Made by a program: the position numbers and the translations under genes. The notes beneath the pieces are model-generated. The model did no database searches. It saw nothing but the letters and a program-made list of their open reading frames with translations, and was not told the origin of the DNA. From NCBI RefSeq assembly GCF_044748305.1, contig NZ_JBIVFT010000001.1:531327-595326 (forward strand): DNA of 64,000 bases, written 5' to 3'. The stretch is from Arthrobacter_E sp044748305 (lineage in GTDB: Bacteria; Actinomycetota; Actinomycetes; Actinomycetales; Micrococcaceae). Shown piece after piece: positions 33,903-45,452 of this stretch (position 1 is its first letter; each line of letters starts with the position of its first letter).

Positions 33903-34774
33903 CAGAAGAGCCCTTCCAGGAAGTACCGGGAACCCTCGGCGTGCCCGTCGCTGTGCACGCTCAACCATTCAACAGCGTAGCGGCGGGACAGTTCTTCCCC
34001 CGGAACGAAGAACAGGGCCGTGGCCAGGCCGTCCGCCAGCATGGCCGTCGGAGCGAGGACCCAGGTGGCCATGACCTTCCGTACCGGAAGCCCGCTCAGC
34101 CCGTCCAGGACGTGATGCAGTCCTTCGCCCCAGCTGCGCCGGTTCACGGCAGACGCGGCGAGCGCGGCATCGGCGACGGAGACCACTCCGATGGCCTGGG
34201 AGGTGTCGAAAGGGTTCTCCAGCGCGATGCGGTCCTCACTTCCCGCTCCGCTGCGGAGATCACCGCTCGCATCGACGAGAAACGGGCCTGCACCGGACGC
34301 ACCGAGGAATTCACTCACCAGATCCACGGCCAGGCCCTTGCCGGCCGCTCCGATGTCCACGATGACGGGCCCGGTCGCGCGGATCTCGCGATCTTCCCAG
34401 TGGGCGTCCACGCCCCAACGGGGCGCCGGCACCGCGGCCCCTTGGGCACGGAATGAGTAGTGCTCGTCGTAACCCAGGCGGGCCAGCGAGGCTCCGATGA
34501 ACGGCGTGACCGATCCTCCACTGAGTTCGTGCAATTCACCGTACAGACGTCCCAGTTTCCCGGCCTCCTCGGGGAGACTGAGGGTCCGGACTTCACTCGA
34601 TGCGGCTTCAGCCAGCTGCCGGATCGCAGCGTCGGGGCGGAAGCGGGACCATGTGGCGTCGAACTCGGTGATGATCCCGGTGATGCTCGCGCGAAGATCA
34701 GGACTCAGGCCGGTGGCGCGGATCCACCACCGCGTGCCGAGCGCCTCGAACTCCCACACCTCGCTCGTGCTCAA
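33902..34774 (-). CDS. apbE: FAD:protein FMN transferase (ApbE family)
   Basis: A 290-residue ApbE protein. The family core is visible: WRDATWSRF-type N-terminus (FDATWSRFRPDAAIRQL), SGGSVTPFIG, VIVDIGAAGKGLAVDLV with the Mg/FAD-binding segment, DASGDLRSG, and VMATWVLAPTAMLADGLATALF. The enzyme attaches FMN to Thr/Ser of carrier proteins. No signal peptide is evident, so it may act before export, unlike many secreted ApbE enzymes. TTG 34774 overlaps the upstream stop (TTGA); GTG 34759 is an alternative. Confidence 0.87.
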   Translation of the reverse strand: MSTSEVWEFEALGTRWWIRATGLSPDLRASITGIITEFDATWSRFRPDAAIRQLAEAASSEVRTLSLPEEAGKLGRLYGELHELSGGSVTPFIGASLARLGYDEHYSFRAQGAAVPAPRWGVDAHWEDREIRATGPVIVDIGAAGKGLAVDLVSEFLGASGAGPFLVDASGDLRSGAGSEDRIALENPFDTSQAIGVVSVADAALAASAVNRRSWGEGLHHVLDGLSGLPVRKVMATWVLAPTAMLADGLATALFFVPGEELSRRYAVEWLSVHSDGHAEGSRYFLEGLF

Positions 34775-35259
34775 CCTGCCTGCTTCTTGATGGCCTCCAC
34801 CGCGTCGTTGAAGCCTCCGCTGGTGAGACTGGAACCGGCGACACGGGAGACGTCGAGTTCATCGATGCTCTTGCCCACGACGAGGTCTTTGATCCCGCCG
34901 GCGAAACGGTTCTGAAACAGCTGGGTGTTGGCGCTGGTGGGATGCGGCGTGATGTTCACGTCCGTGATCTTCCCGGCGGAGAGGGTCAGCGTCACGCCGA
35001 CCGTCTCCTCACCATTGGGGGAGACGTAGTGTCCGTCAGCGCTGTAGGTGCCGTTCTTGTAGTGGCCGGTGGTGTGGGAAGCAGCCGTGCTGCCCTGTGC
35101 ACTGGGCTGTGCCTGGGGTTCGGTCACCGAGGCGTCCTTTGCGGGGGCGCAGCCCACCAGGATGGCGATTCCCCCGGCCGCGGCTGCGAGACCGACGGGG
35201 AGCAGGGAGCGTCCGCGGCTGGGCCGGGTGGGTTCTGCCGGTGGATGGGTCTGCTGCAC
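34771..35259 (-). CDS. FMN-binding lipoprotein, flavinylation substrate
   Basis: A 162-residue secreted lipoprotein: an Ala-rich signal segment with lipobox LVGC (Cys37), a Thr/Ser-rich spacer, then an FMN-bind domain (about 65-160; YKNGTYSADGHYVSPNGE, GKITDVNI). The C-terminal motif AGSSLTSGGFNDAV resembles the SGATxTS flavinylation site; the acceptor position appears to be Ser144. ApbE encoded next door would load FMN on it. GTG 35259 is preceded by GAGGAGAAG. Confidence 0.85.
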   Translation of the reverse strand: MQQTHPPAEPTRPSRGRSLLPVGLAAAAGGIAILVGCAPAKDASVTEPQAQPSAQGSTAASHTTGHYKNGTYSADGHYVSPNGEETVGVTLTLSAGKITDVNITPHPTSANTQLFQNRFAGGIKDLVVGKSIDELDVSRVAGSSLTSGGFNDAVEAIKKQAG

Positions 35260-35421
35260 GTTCTTCTCCTCGCGGGGGATTGCTGGCCATGGGGCCTGAT
35301 ACCGGTCTCACTGTGCCTGGACACACTTCATGATCCACGGTAGAGCTCTCGTCTGGGTGCTTTCTGTGCCCACGGCCGTCACGCTTTTCGGCGCACTGCC
35401 CCTGCCACGTAGGATTGGAGG

Positions 35422-37071
35422 GTGACTCCCGAACAACTTTCCGCAGCAATCACCGCATGCCTGAAGGCCGCCGTCGCCGACGGTGCCATCTCCCTCCCGG
35501 AGGAGGCGCTGAGCGCCGAAGTGCGCGTGGAGCGACCGAAGAACCGGGAGCATGGGGACTGGGCCACCAATGCCGCCATGCAGTTCGGCAAGCGCGCAGG
35601 CATGGCCCCGCGTGACTTCGCCGGAATCCTCGCGGATCGCCTTCGCGCCGTCGAGGGCGTCGCCGCGGTGGACATCGCCGGCCCCGGCTTCATCAACATC
35701 ACACTGGACGCCGGTGCCGCCGGTGAACTGGCCCGCACCATCGTGGCGGCGGGAACCTCGTACGGCACGAGCGATGCGCTCGCCGGCCACACCGTGAACA
35801 TGGAGTTCGTCTCCGCCAACCCGACGGGCCCGCTGCACATTGGCCACACCCGCTGGGCTGCGCTGGGCGATTCCATCGCCCGCGTGCTGCGCGCCGCCGG
35901 TGCCGAGGTCGCTGCCGAGTACTACATCAACGACGCCGGCAGCCAGATGAACGTCTTCGCCAACTCGGTGCTCTCCCGCCTGCACGGCCGTGACGTGCCG
36001 GAGGGCGGGTACCCGGGCCAGTACATCGTCGACCTCGGCCAGGAGGTGCTCAAGGAGCATCCAGCCGTGCGCGAACTGACGGATGAAGCCGCTTTGCCCG
36101 TGGTCCGTGAAGCCGCATATCAGGCGCAGATGGAGGACATCAAGCAGACCCTGGCCGACTTCGATGTGCACTTCGACGTGTACTTCTCCGAGCGCACCTT
36201 GCATGAGTCGGGTGCCCTGGAGGCCTCTGTGGACCGCCTGCGCGAACAGGGCCACGTCTTCGACCAGGATGGGGCCGTCTGGCTGCGCACCACTGATTTC
36301 ACGGATGACAAGGACCGCGTCCTCATCCGTGCGAATGGTGAGCCCACCTACTTCGCCGCAGATGCCGCGTATTACCTGAGCAAGCGGGATCGCGGCTTCG
36401 AGGAGAAGATCTACCTTCTCGGCGCCGATCACCACGGCTACGTCAACCGTCTCAAGGCCATCGCCGCCTGCGCGGGCGATGATCCGGAGAAGAACATCGA
36501 GGTGCTCATCGGGCAGCTCGTGTCCGTCAACGGCGCCAAGCTGTCCAAGCGCGCCGGCAACATCATCGAGCTCAAGGACCTCATCTCCTGGCTCGGCAAG
36601 GACGCGGTGCGCTACTCCCTGGCCCGTTTCCCGGCGGACTCGCCCATCACCCTCGAACCCGAGGTGCTGAAGAAGAACAGCAACGAGAACCCGGTGTTCT
36701 ACGTGCAGTACGCGCATGCCCGGTCTCGCGGCACCGCACGCAACGCGGCGGCTGCCGGTGTGGACCGCAGCGAGTTCGACGCGGCGCTCCTGACCGACCC
36801 CACAGAGAACGAACTGCTGTCCCAGCTGGGCAGCTTCCCGTCCATCGTGGCCAAGGCGGCGGAACTGCGCGAGCCGCACCGCATCGCCCGCCATCTCGAG
36901 GTCATCGCCGGCGCGTACCACCGCTGGTACGACGCATGCCGTGTCACGCCGCTGGGCGACGAAGAGGTCGGGACGGTCAACCGCACCCGTCTCTGGCTCA
37001 ACGACGCCACCAGCCAGGTGCTCGCCAACGGCCTCGACCTGCTGGGTGTCTCCGCCCCGGAGCGCATGTAA
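35422..37071 (+). CDS. argS: Arginyl-tRNA synthetase
   Basis: A 549-residue class I synthetase. It has an N-terminal Add1 domain (about 1-115), ANPTGPLHIGHTRWAALGD with the HIGH motif, KLSKRAGN as the KMSKS loop and a DALR anticodon-binding C-terminus. GTG 35422 sits after GGAGG. It heads a plus-strand block that continues into aspartate-family genes; the lysA start directly follows the stop. Confidence 0.95.
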   Translation: MTPEQLSAAITACLKAAVADGAISLPEEALSAEVRVERPKNREHGDWATNAAMQFGKRAGMAPRDFAGILADRLRAVEGVAAVDIAGPGFINITLDAGAAGELARTIVAAGTSYGTSDALAGHTVNMEFVSANPTGPLHIGHTRWAALGDSIARVLRAAGAEVAAEYYINDAGSQMNVFANSVLSRLHGRDVPEGGYPGQYIVDLGQEVLKEHPAVRELTDEAALPVVREAAYQAQMEDIKQTLADFDVHFDVYFSERTLHESGALEASVDRLREQGHVFDQDGAVWLRTTDFTDDKDRVLIRANGEPTYFAADAAYYLSKRDRGFEEKIYLLGADHHGYVNRLKAIAACAGDDPEKNIEVLIGQLVSVNGAKLSKRAGNIIELKDLISWLGKDAVRYSLARFPADSPITLEPEVLKKNSNENPVFYVQYAHARSRGTARNAAAAGVDRSEFDAALLTDPTENELLSQLGSFPSIVAKAAELREPHRIARHLEVIAGAYHRWYDACRVTPLGDEEVGTVNRTRLWLNDATSQVLANGLDLLGVSAPERM

Positions 37072-38556
37072 ATGGCCGCCGCGAGCCCGCTGGCACCGAG
37101 CTGGCTGGACCTGCCCGGAGATCTCAACACCCTGCACGCTCCCAGTTGGGCGCACGACGTCGTCCGGGACGCCGACGGCGGACTCGCCGTCGGCGGTGTG
37201 CCGGTCAGTGCGTTGAAAGAGCAGTTCGGCACCCCGCTGTTCGTCCTCAGCGAGGACGACTTCCGGGCCCGCGCACGGGCGTTCCGGGATGCTTTCGATG
37301 CCGCGTTCCAGGATCTTTGCGGGGGAGTGGATGTCTACTACGCCGGTAAGGCGTTCCTGAGCGTCGAGGTGGCCCGCTGGGTCCAGGAGGAGGGCCTCCG
37401 CCTGGACACCTGTTCCGGCGGCGAACTCGCGGTGGCGCAGCGGGCTTCCTTCCCGGCGGAATTGCTCGGATTGCATGGCAACAACAAGTCCGCGGCGGAG
37501 ATCGGCCGTGCCCTGGATCTGGGGCTCGGCCGCATCGTGGTGGACAGCATCGATGAACTGGAACGAGTGGCCCGCATCGCCCAGGAGCGTCGCGCCGAAG
37601 GCCGTGACGCGGTGGCGAAGGTCATGCTGCGCCTGACGCCAGGCGTACATGCCCACACGCACGAGTTCATCGCCACCGCCCATGAGGATCAGAAGTTCGG
37701 CCTGTCGATGGCCCCCTTCACCGCCGAAGACGCCGCCGAACGCGGTGTGGACCCGCAGCTGTCGGCCGCCGAGCAGGCCGTGGACGCGGCGGTTGCGCTG
37801 GACGGCATCGAACTGCTCGGCCTGCATTGCCACATCGGCTCGCAGATCTTCGAAGCGGACGGCTTCGCGGTCGCCGCTCGCAAGCTTCTCGCCTTCCACG
37901 ACGCGATGCAGCGCAAGCATGGTGTCGTGCTGCCGGAAATGGACCTGGGCGGCGGACACGGGATCGCCTACACGCCCGTGGACACCCCGCGCCCGCCCGC
38001 CGAGATCGCCTTGGCTCTGGCCGCCGTCGTCCGTGAATGCTGCAGTGAGCTGGGCATCGAGTGCCCCAGGATCTCCATCGAGCCGGGACGTGCGATCGTC
38101 GGCAGCACCACCTTCACCCTCTATGAGGTCGGCACCCGGAAGACCGTTCAGGTCGAGGACCCGGAGGATGCTTCACGGACGTTCCCACGGCGTTACATCT
38201 CCGTGGACGGAGGCATGAGCGACAACGCCCGCCCGGTGCTCTACGACGCGGACTACTCCGCGGCACTGGCCAATCGGACATCCGGGGCGCCTGCCCAACT
38301 GTCCCGAGTGGTGGGCAAACATTGCGAGAGCGGCGACATTGTTGTTAAAGATGTTTACCTGCCCTCAGACGTGCGGGCCGGTGACCTTCTGGCGGTTCCC
38401 GGAACCGGCGCCTACTGCTGGGCACTCGCGAGCAACTACAACTACCTGGCCCGGCCGGGGGTGGTCGCGATCTCCGGTGGGACCGCCCGGTGGATCATTC
38501 GTGGGGAGACCGAGGAAGACCTCTTGAGCCGAGACATGGGAGCCCGACAGCTGTGA
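37072..38556 (+). CDS. lysA: Diaminopimelate decarboxylase
   Basis: A 494-residue fold-type III PLP decarboxylase that makes L-lysine from meso-diaminopimelate. The PLP lysine is K93 in DVYYAGKAFLS. LHCHIGSQ, DLGGGHGIAYTP and the C-terminal GKHCESGD carry active-site residues. ATG immediately follows the argS TAA, and the stop overlaps hom by 4 nt. Confidence 0.95.
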   Translation: MAAASPLAPSWLDLPGDLNTLHAPSWAHDVVRDADGGLAVGGVPVSALKEQFGTPLFVLSEDDFRARARAFRDAFDAAFQDLCGGVDVYYAGKAFLSVEVARWVQEEGLRLDTCSGGELAVAQRASFPAELLGLHGNNKSAAEIGRALDLGLGRIVVDSIDELERVARIAQERRAEGRDAVAKVMLRLTPGVHAHTHEFIATAHEDQKFGLSMAPFTAEDAAERGVDPQLSAAEQAVDAAVALDGIELLGLHCHIGSQIFEADGFAVAARKLLAFHDAMQRKHGVVLPEMDLGGGHGIAYTPVDTPRPPAEIALALAAVVRECCSELGIECPRISIEPGRAIVGSTTFTLYEVGTRKTVQVEDPEDASRTFPRRYISVDGGMSDNARPVLYDADYSAALANRTSGAPAQLSRVVGKHCESGDIVVKDVYLPSDVRAGDLLAVPGTGAYCWALASNYNYLARPGVVAISGGTARWIIRGETEEDLLSRDMGARQL

Positions 38557-39881
38557 GCCTGGACGTGAATACTGGCGTGACCGAGACGAAGACGTTGAAA
38601 GTGGCCCTGCTGGGCTGTGGCACGGTGGGGTCGCAGGTGGCCCGCATCCTGCTCGAGGACGCGGAGACGCTCGCCGCCCGCACCGGTGCCCGCCTTGAAC
38701 TGGTCGGCATCGCCGTCCGCACGCTGGGGAGTCCGCGCGACGTCGAGCTTCCGCAGGAACTCTTCACCACCGATGCCGAGTCCCTCGTGGCCGAGGCCGA
38801 TCTGGTGATCGAGCTGATGGGCGGTATCGAGCCGGCCCGCAGCCTGATCCTCCGTGCAGTCCAGCACGGTGCCTCCGTGGTGACCGGCAACAAGGCCTTG
38901 CTGGCTCAGGACGGTCCGACGCTTTACGAGGAGGCGGACAAGGCGGGGGTGCAGCTCTCCTACGAGGCCGCCGTCGCCGGGGCGATCCCGATCCTGCGGC
39001 CCATCCGGGACAGCCTGTCGGGTGACCGGATCACACGAGTGCTCGGCATCGTCAACGGAACCACCAACTTCATCCTGGACCAGATGGACTCCACCGGCGC
39101 GCAGTTCGCCGACGCCCTCGCAGAGGCCCAGCGTCTGGGATACGCCGAAGCCGATCCGACCGCTGATGTCGAGGGTCATGACGCTGCGGCGAAGGCTGCG
39201 ATCCTCGCCGCGTTGTCCTTCCACACCCGTTTCTCGCTGGATGACGTCCACTGTGAAGGCATCACCAAGGTCAGCGCCGAAGACATCGCGGCGGCCAAGG
39301 ATGCCGGTTTCGTCATCAAGCTGCTCGCCATCGCCGAAAAGCTCAGCGACGACGCCGGTTCCGAAGGCGTGAGTGTCCGCGTGCACCCCACGCTTCTGCC
39401 GCGTGAACATCCGCTGGCCGCCGTCCGGGGAGCCTTCAACGCGGTGTTCGTGGAAGCGGAGAACGCCGGTGAACTGATGTTCTACGGTCAGGGAGCGGGC
39501 GGCAACCCGACCGCTTCGGCCGTGCTCGGGGACTTGGTGTCCGCCGCCCGACGCGTGGTTCTGGGTGGCCCGGGCCGCACCGAGACCACCACCGGGCACG
39601 TTCCTGCCCGGCCGATCGCAGCGAGCCGGACCAGCTACCATGTGGGGCTCACCGTCGCGGATCAGCCGGGTGTGCTGGCCCGCATCGCCCAGGTCTTCAG
39701 CGACAACGGCGTGTCCATCGAACTGTTCCGGCAGAGCATCAACAACGCCGACGGAACCGCGGAACTGCGCATCGTGACGCACCGCGGGAGCGAGGCCGAC
39801 CTGGCCTCCACCGTCGAATCCGTCTCCCAGCTGGACGTCGTGAATGACGTGACGTCCGTCCTCCGTGTGGAAGGTGTCTAA
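38553..39881 (+). CDS. hom: Homoserine dehydrogenase
   Basis: A 442-residue enzyme reducing aspartate semialdehyde to homoserine. The Rossmann motif is VALLGCGTVGSQVAR, the catalytic lysine region VTGNKALLAQDG, and NGTTNFILDQM contacts substrate. A C-terminal ACT domain (about 360-440) offers feedback control by threonine. GTG 38553 overlaps the lysA stop; a longer frame from 38490 is not needed. Confidence 0.94.
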   Translation: MSLDVNTGVTETKTLKVALLGCGTVGSQVARILLEDAETLAARTGARLELVGIAVRTLGSPRDVELPQELFTTDAESLVAEADLVIELMGGIEPARSLILRAVQHGASVVTGNKALLAQDGPTLYEEADKAGVQLSYEAAVAGAIPILRPIRDSLSGDRITRVLGIVNGTTNFILDQMDSTGAQFADALAEAQRLGYAEADPTADVEGHDAAAKAAILAALSFHTRFSLDDVHCEGITKVSAEDIAAAKDAGFVIKLLAIAEKLSDDAGSEGVSVRVHPTLLPREHPLAAVRGAFNAVFVEAENAGELMFYGQGAGGNPTASAVLGDLVSAARRVVLGGPGRTETTTGHVPARPIAASRTSYHVGLTVADQPGVLARIAQVFSDNGVSIELFRQSINNADGTAELRIVTHRGSEADLASTVESVSQLDVVNDVTSVLRVEGV

Positions 39882-40985
39882 GTGGCCCATCAGTGGCGCG
39901 GTGTGATCCGCGAATACGCCGAGCGTCTGCCTGTCGACGAGAACACCAGGGTCGTGACCCTGGGCGAGGGCGGCACGCCGCTCGTTCACGCGCAGAAGCT
40001 CTCCGAGCTGACCGGGAACACGGTCTACCTCAAGGTCGAGGGCATGAATCCGACCGGTTCCTTCAAGGACCGGGGCATGACCATGGCCATGACCGCCGCG
40101 GTCGCCGCGGGCGCCCAGGCCGTGGTGTGTGCGTCCACAGGCAACACCTCCGCCTCCGCTGCCGCCTATGCCACATCGGCAGGCCTGCGCTGCGCCGTGC
40201 TGGTGCCCGAAGGCAAGATCGCCATGGGCAAGCTGTCCCAGGCCATCGCCCACGGCGCGACCTTGCTCCAGGTGGACGGCAACTTCGACGACTGCCTTGA
40301 GATCGCGCGCAAGCTGAACGAGGCCTACCCGGTGTTCCTGGTGAACTCGGTGAACCCGGCTCGTATCGAGGGGCAGAAGACCGGCTCCTTCGAGGTCGTG
40401 GACGCCTTGGGCGATGCCCCTGACATCCACATCCTGCCCGTCGGCAACGCAGGCAACATCAGCGCATACTGGAAGGGCTACAAGGAGTACGCGGCCCCGT
40501 ACCAGTCCGCCACCGCCGGTGAGCTGCCTGCCGTCGCGAGCAAGACGCCCGTCATGTGGGGCTTCCAGGCGGCCGGTGCGGCTCCGTTCGTGGCGGGTCA
40601 CCCGATCACCCACCCGGAGACCATCGCCACCGCCATCCGCATCGGCAACCCGGCTTCCTGGGACACCGCCGTCGCCGCACGTGATGAGTCCGGCGGAGTG
40701 ATCGAGGCCGTCACCGACGAGCAGATCCTCGAAGCACACCGCTGGCTTTCCAGCAAGGAAGGCGTCTTCGTGGAGCCTGGTTCAGCGGCAGGCGTCGCGG
40801 GCCTGATCAAGAAGCACGCCGCGGGCGAGGTGCCCACGGGCAAGACCATCGTCATCACGGTGACCGGGCACGGCCTCAAAGATCCCCAGTGGGCCTTGCG
40901 CACCGAGGATGGCAGCGATGTCAGCCCCGTCAAGGTCGGCAACGACGTGGTCTCCGTGGCCGCTGCCCTCGGCCTCGAAGGCTGA
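39882..40985 (+). CDS. thrC: Threonine synthase
   Basis: A 367-residue fold-type II PLP enzyme converting O-phosphohomoserine to threonine. The PLP lysine is in NPTGSFKDRGMTMAM, the phosphate loop in PVGNAGNISAYWKG, and CASTGNTSASAAAYA binds substrate. GTG start abuts the hom stop. Length matches the short actinobacterial form. Confidence 0.95.
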   Translation: MAHQWRGVIREYAERLPVDENTRVVTLGEGGTPLVHAQKLSELTGNTVYLKVEGMNPTGSFKDRGMTMAMTAAVAAGAQAVVCASTGNTSASAAAYATSAGLRCAVLVPEGKIAMGKLSQAIAHGATLLQVDGNFDDCLEIARKLNEAYPVFLVNSVNPARIEGQKTGSFEVVDALGDAPDIHILPVGNAGNISAYWKGYKEYAAPYQSATAGELPAVASKTPVMWGFQAAGAAPFVAGHPITHPETIATAIRIGNPASWDTAVAARDESGGVIEAVTDEQILEAHRWLSSKEGVFVEPGSAAGVAGLIKKHAAGEVPTGKTIVITVTGHGLKDPQWALRTEDGSDVSPVKVGNDVVSVAAALGLEG

Positions 40986-40988
40986 GTC

Positions 40989-41960
40989 TTGACGGATCTG
41001 CTTGACGACGCCGGCGCGGCGGGCCTCACGGTCCTGCCCGCCGGCCTCTCCGTGACCGTTCAGGTTCCCGCCACCAGCGCGAATCTCGGGCCCGGCTATG
41101 ACAGCCTCGGTCTGGCGGTCTCGCTTTCCGACACGGTGACCGTGACAACGCTCGACGGCGGTGAATTGGAGTTCGATCTCCGAGGTGAAGGTGTCGAATC
41201 GGTGCCGCGCGACGGACGGCACCTGGTCGTCCGCTCGTTCGAGCAGGCCCTGGCCCGTCTGGGCTACCGCCATGGCGGCTTGGCGCTCAGCGCGGAGAAC
41301 GTGATCCCGCATGGCCGTGGACTCGGCAGTTCCGCCGCCGCCGTCGTGGCCGCCGCCCTGGCGGCCAATGGTCTGGTTCCCGAGGAGGCGCGGCGTGGCC
41401 TGGACTGGATCCTGCAGTTCACCAGTGAGATCGAAGGCCATCCGGACAACGTCGCGCCCGCGATCTTCGGTGCCCTTGCGCTGTCCTGGCAGGAGGGCGA
41501 GTCCTTCCACAGCGCCCGGGCCGATGTCGACACGAGGGTGCACCCCGTCGTCGCGATCCCCGACTTCGAACTGTCGACCGAGCTTGCCCGTGAACTGCTG
41601 CCTGCTCAGGTGGATCACCACGAGGCGGCCATGAACTCCGGACGTGCCGCCCTGCTGGTGGCGGCATTGACGGCCCAGCCGGAGCTGCTGTTGCCTGCGA
41701 CCAGGGATTATCTTCATCAGGGTTACCGGGCACAGGCCATGCTGCCGAGCGCGCAGCTCATCGAAGCCTTACGTCAGCGGGGTCACGCGGCCGTGGTCTC
41801 GGGGGCCGGGCCCACGGTCATGACCCTCACGTCATCCCCGGAGGAAGCGGCCGCGGTGGAGGACTTCATCACCGGAATGCGGCAGGACAGCGTGTCCTGG
41901 CGTGTTCTGAGGCCGGAAGTGGACCGTGAAGGTGCTAAGGTAGTAGTGCATTCGCGGTGA
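40989..41960 (+). CDS. thrB: Homoserine kinase
   Basis: A 323-residue GHMP kinase. ATP loop: NVIPHGRGLGSSAAAVVAAALAANG. Substrate end: VPATSANLGPGYDSLGLA near the N-terminus. Motif 3: AVVSGAGPTVMTL. It starts with TTG 40989, 3 nt after thrC; GTG 41053 (VTVQVPATSAN) is an alternative. Phosphorylates homoserine for ThrC. Confidence 0.94.
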   Translation: MTDLLDDAGAAGLTVLPAGLSVTVQVPATSANLGPGYDSLGLAVSLSDTVTVTTLDGGELEFDLRGEGVESVPRDGRHLVVRSFEQALARLGYRHGGLALSAENVIPHGRGLGSSAAAVVAAALAANGLVPEEARRGLDWILQFTSEIEGHPDNVAPAIFGALALSWQEGESFHSARADVDTRVHPVVAIPDFELSTELARELLPAQVDHHEAAMNSGRAALLVAALTAQPELLLPATRDYLHQGYRAQAMLPSAQLIEALRQRGHAAVVSGAGPTVMTLTSSPEEAAAVEDFITGMRQDSVSWRVLRPEVDREGAKVVVHSR

Positions 41961-42171
41961 ATCCGCAATGAATGCCACCTTTGCGCGCGGGTCAGTTCCC
42001 GCAGATCCCTTGTGACAGACCTTAGTTCCGCGCGGCAAAATCCCTTGCAAAAAACTCATGCGTCGCCCCATTGCGCGGTCCATGAGCAGCCCAGGACGAT
42101 CTGAAGGCCTGAGCTGTCAAACCCAACCGCCTGGCTCCAGTCCGGGCGCCGTCGAGGGGGAAGGATCCTTC

Positions 42172-44277
<2,106 letters not shown>

Positions 44278-44283
44278 CGTCTG

Positions 44284-44322
44284 ACGGGGATGGGATCGGC
44301 CGTGCGCCGGTCCCATCCCCGT
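44284..44322 (+). terminator. Terminator after rho
   Basis: A 12-bp stem, ACGGGGATGGGA at 44284-44295 and its complement at 44311-44322, with a partly paired 15-nt loop and a TTT after it. It separates rho from prfA, which must be read through or have its own promoter. Confidence 0.7.
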
Positions 44323-44371
44323 TTGCCGTCTCCCGATAAACTTGTCATCAGGTCGAAAGAGGTTTTGAACA

Positions 44372-45445
44372 ATGTTTGAGTCCGTCCAGGGGCTGCTCGA
44401 CGAGCACGCCGAGATCCAGGCGCAATTGAGCGACCCTGCCGTCTACGCCGATCAGTCGCAGGCCCGTAAGCTGGGCCGCCGCTCTGCGCAGCTCAATGGC
44501 ATCGTGGAGGCGTACAAGACCTGGCGTGGGCTCAGCGACGACCTTGAGGCGGCTCGCGAGATGGCCGCCGAGGATCCCGATTTCGCGGAGGAAGTCGCTC
44601 AGATCGAGGAGAAGCTGCCCGCCGCTCAGGAGAAGCTGCGGCGCCTGCTCATCCCGCGCGATCCTGACGACGCCCGCAACATCATCATCGAAGTCAAGGG
44701 TGGCGAAGGCGGCGAGGAAGCGGCCCTGTTCGCTGCCGATCTGCTCCGCATGTACACCCGCTACGCCGAAGCGCGCGGCTGGAAGACGGAACTGATCTCC
44801 TCCAACGAGTCCGATCTGGGCGGCTACAAGGACGCCCAGATGGCCATCAAGGGCTCCTCCAACGACCCCGCCGAGGGCGTCTGGGCACGCCTGAAGTTCG
44901 AAGGCGGCGTGCACCGTGTGCAGCGTGTGCCGGCCACGGAGTCTCAGGGCCGGATCCACACGTCGGCCGCCGGCGTGCTCGTGTTCCCCGAGGTGGACGA
45001 GCCGGAGGAGATCGAGATCAACCAGAACGACCTGAAGATCGACGTCTACCGTTCTTCCGGTCCGGGCGGCCAGTCCGTCAACACCACCGACTCGGCCGTC
45101 CGCATCACCCACCTGCCCACGGGCATCGTGGTGGCGATGCAGAATGAGAAGTCGCAGCTGCAGAACCGTGAAGCCGCCATGCGCGTGCTCCGGGCCCGTC
45201 TGCTGGCGCACCAGCAGGAGCAGCTCGACGCGGAGAGCGCGGAACACCGCAAGTCCCAGATCCGGACCATGGACCGCTCCGAGCGCATCCGCACCTACAA
45301 CTTCCCGGAGAACCGCATCGCGGATCACCGCACCGGGTACAAGGCCTACAATCTGGACGCGGTCATGAACGGCGACCTGGAGCCGGTCATCCAGTCGGCC
45401 ATCGAAATGGACGAACAGGCGCGCCTGGACGCACTGGGCGAGTAA
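44372..45445 (+). CDS. prfA: Peptide chain release factor 1
   Basis: A 357-residue class I release factor recognising UAA and UAG. Stop-codon tripeptide PAT in VQRVPATESQGRIHTS, catalytic GGQ in SSGPGGQSVNTTDSAVR. In mycobacteria rpmE (bL31) lies between rho and prfA; no such frame exists in the 94-nt gap here. The methyltransferase for its GGQ glutamine follows directly. Confidence 0.96.
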   Translation: MFESVQGLLDEHAEIQAQLSDPAVYADQSQARKLGRRSAQLNGIVEAYKTWRGLSDDLEAAREMAAEDPDFAEEVAQIEEKLPAAQEKLRRLLIPRDPDDARNIIIEVKGGEGGEEAALFAADLLRMYTRYAEARGWKTELISSNESDLGGYKDAQMAIKGSSNDPAEGVWARLKFEGGVHRVQRVPATESQGRIHTSAAGVLVFPEVDEPEEIEINQNDLKIDVYRSSGPGGQSVNTTDSAVRITHLPTGIVVAMQNEKSQLQNREAAMRVLRARLLAHQQEQLDAESAEHRKSQIRTMDRSERIRTYNFPENRIADHRTGYKAYNLDAVMNGDLEPVIQSAIEMDEQARLDALGE

Positions 45446-45452
45446 ACACGCC

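Noticed and set aside
35308..37959. An 883-codon minus-strand frame across argS and lysA
   Set aside because: Antisense shadow spanning two unrelated genes; no motifs or ribosome-binding site.
38442..40739. A 765-codon minus-strand frame across hom and thrC
   Set aside because: Same reason: crosses the junction of two conserved genes on the other strand and has no recognisable domain.
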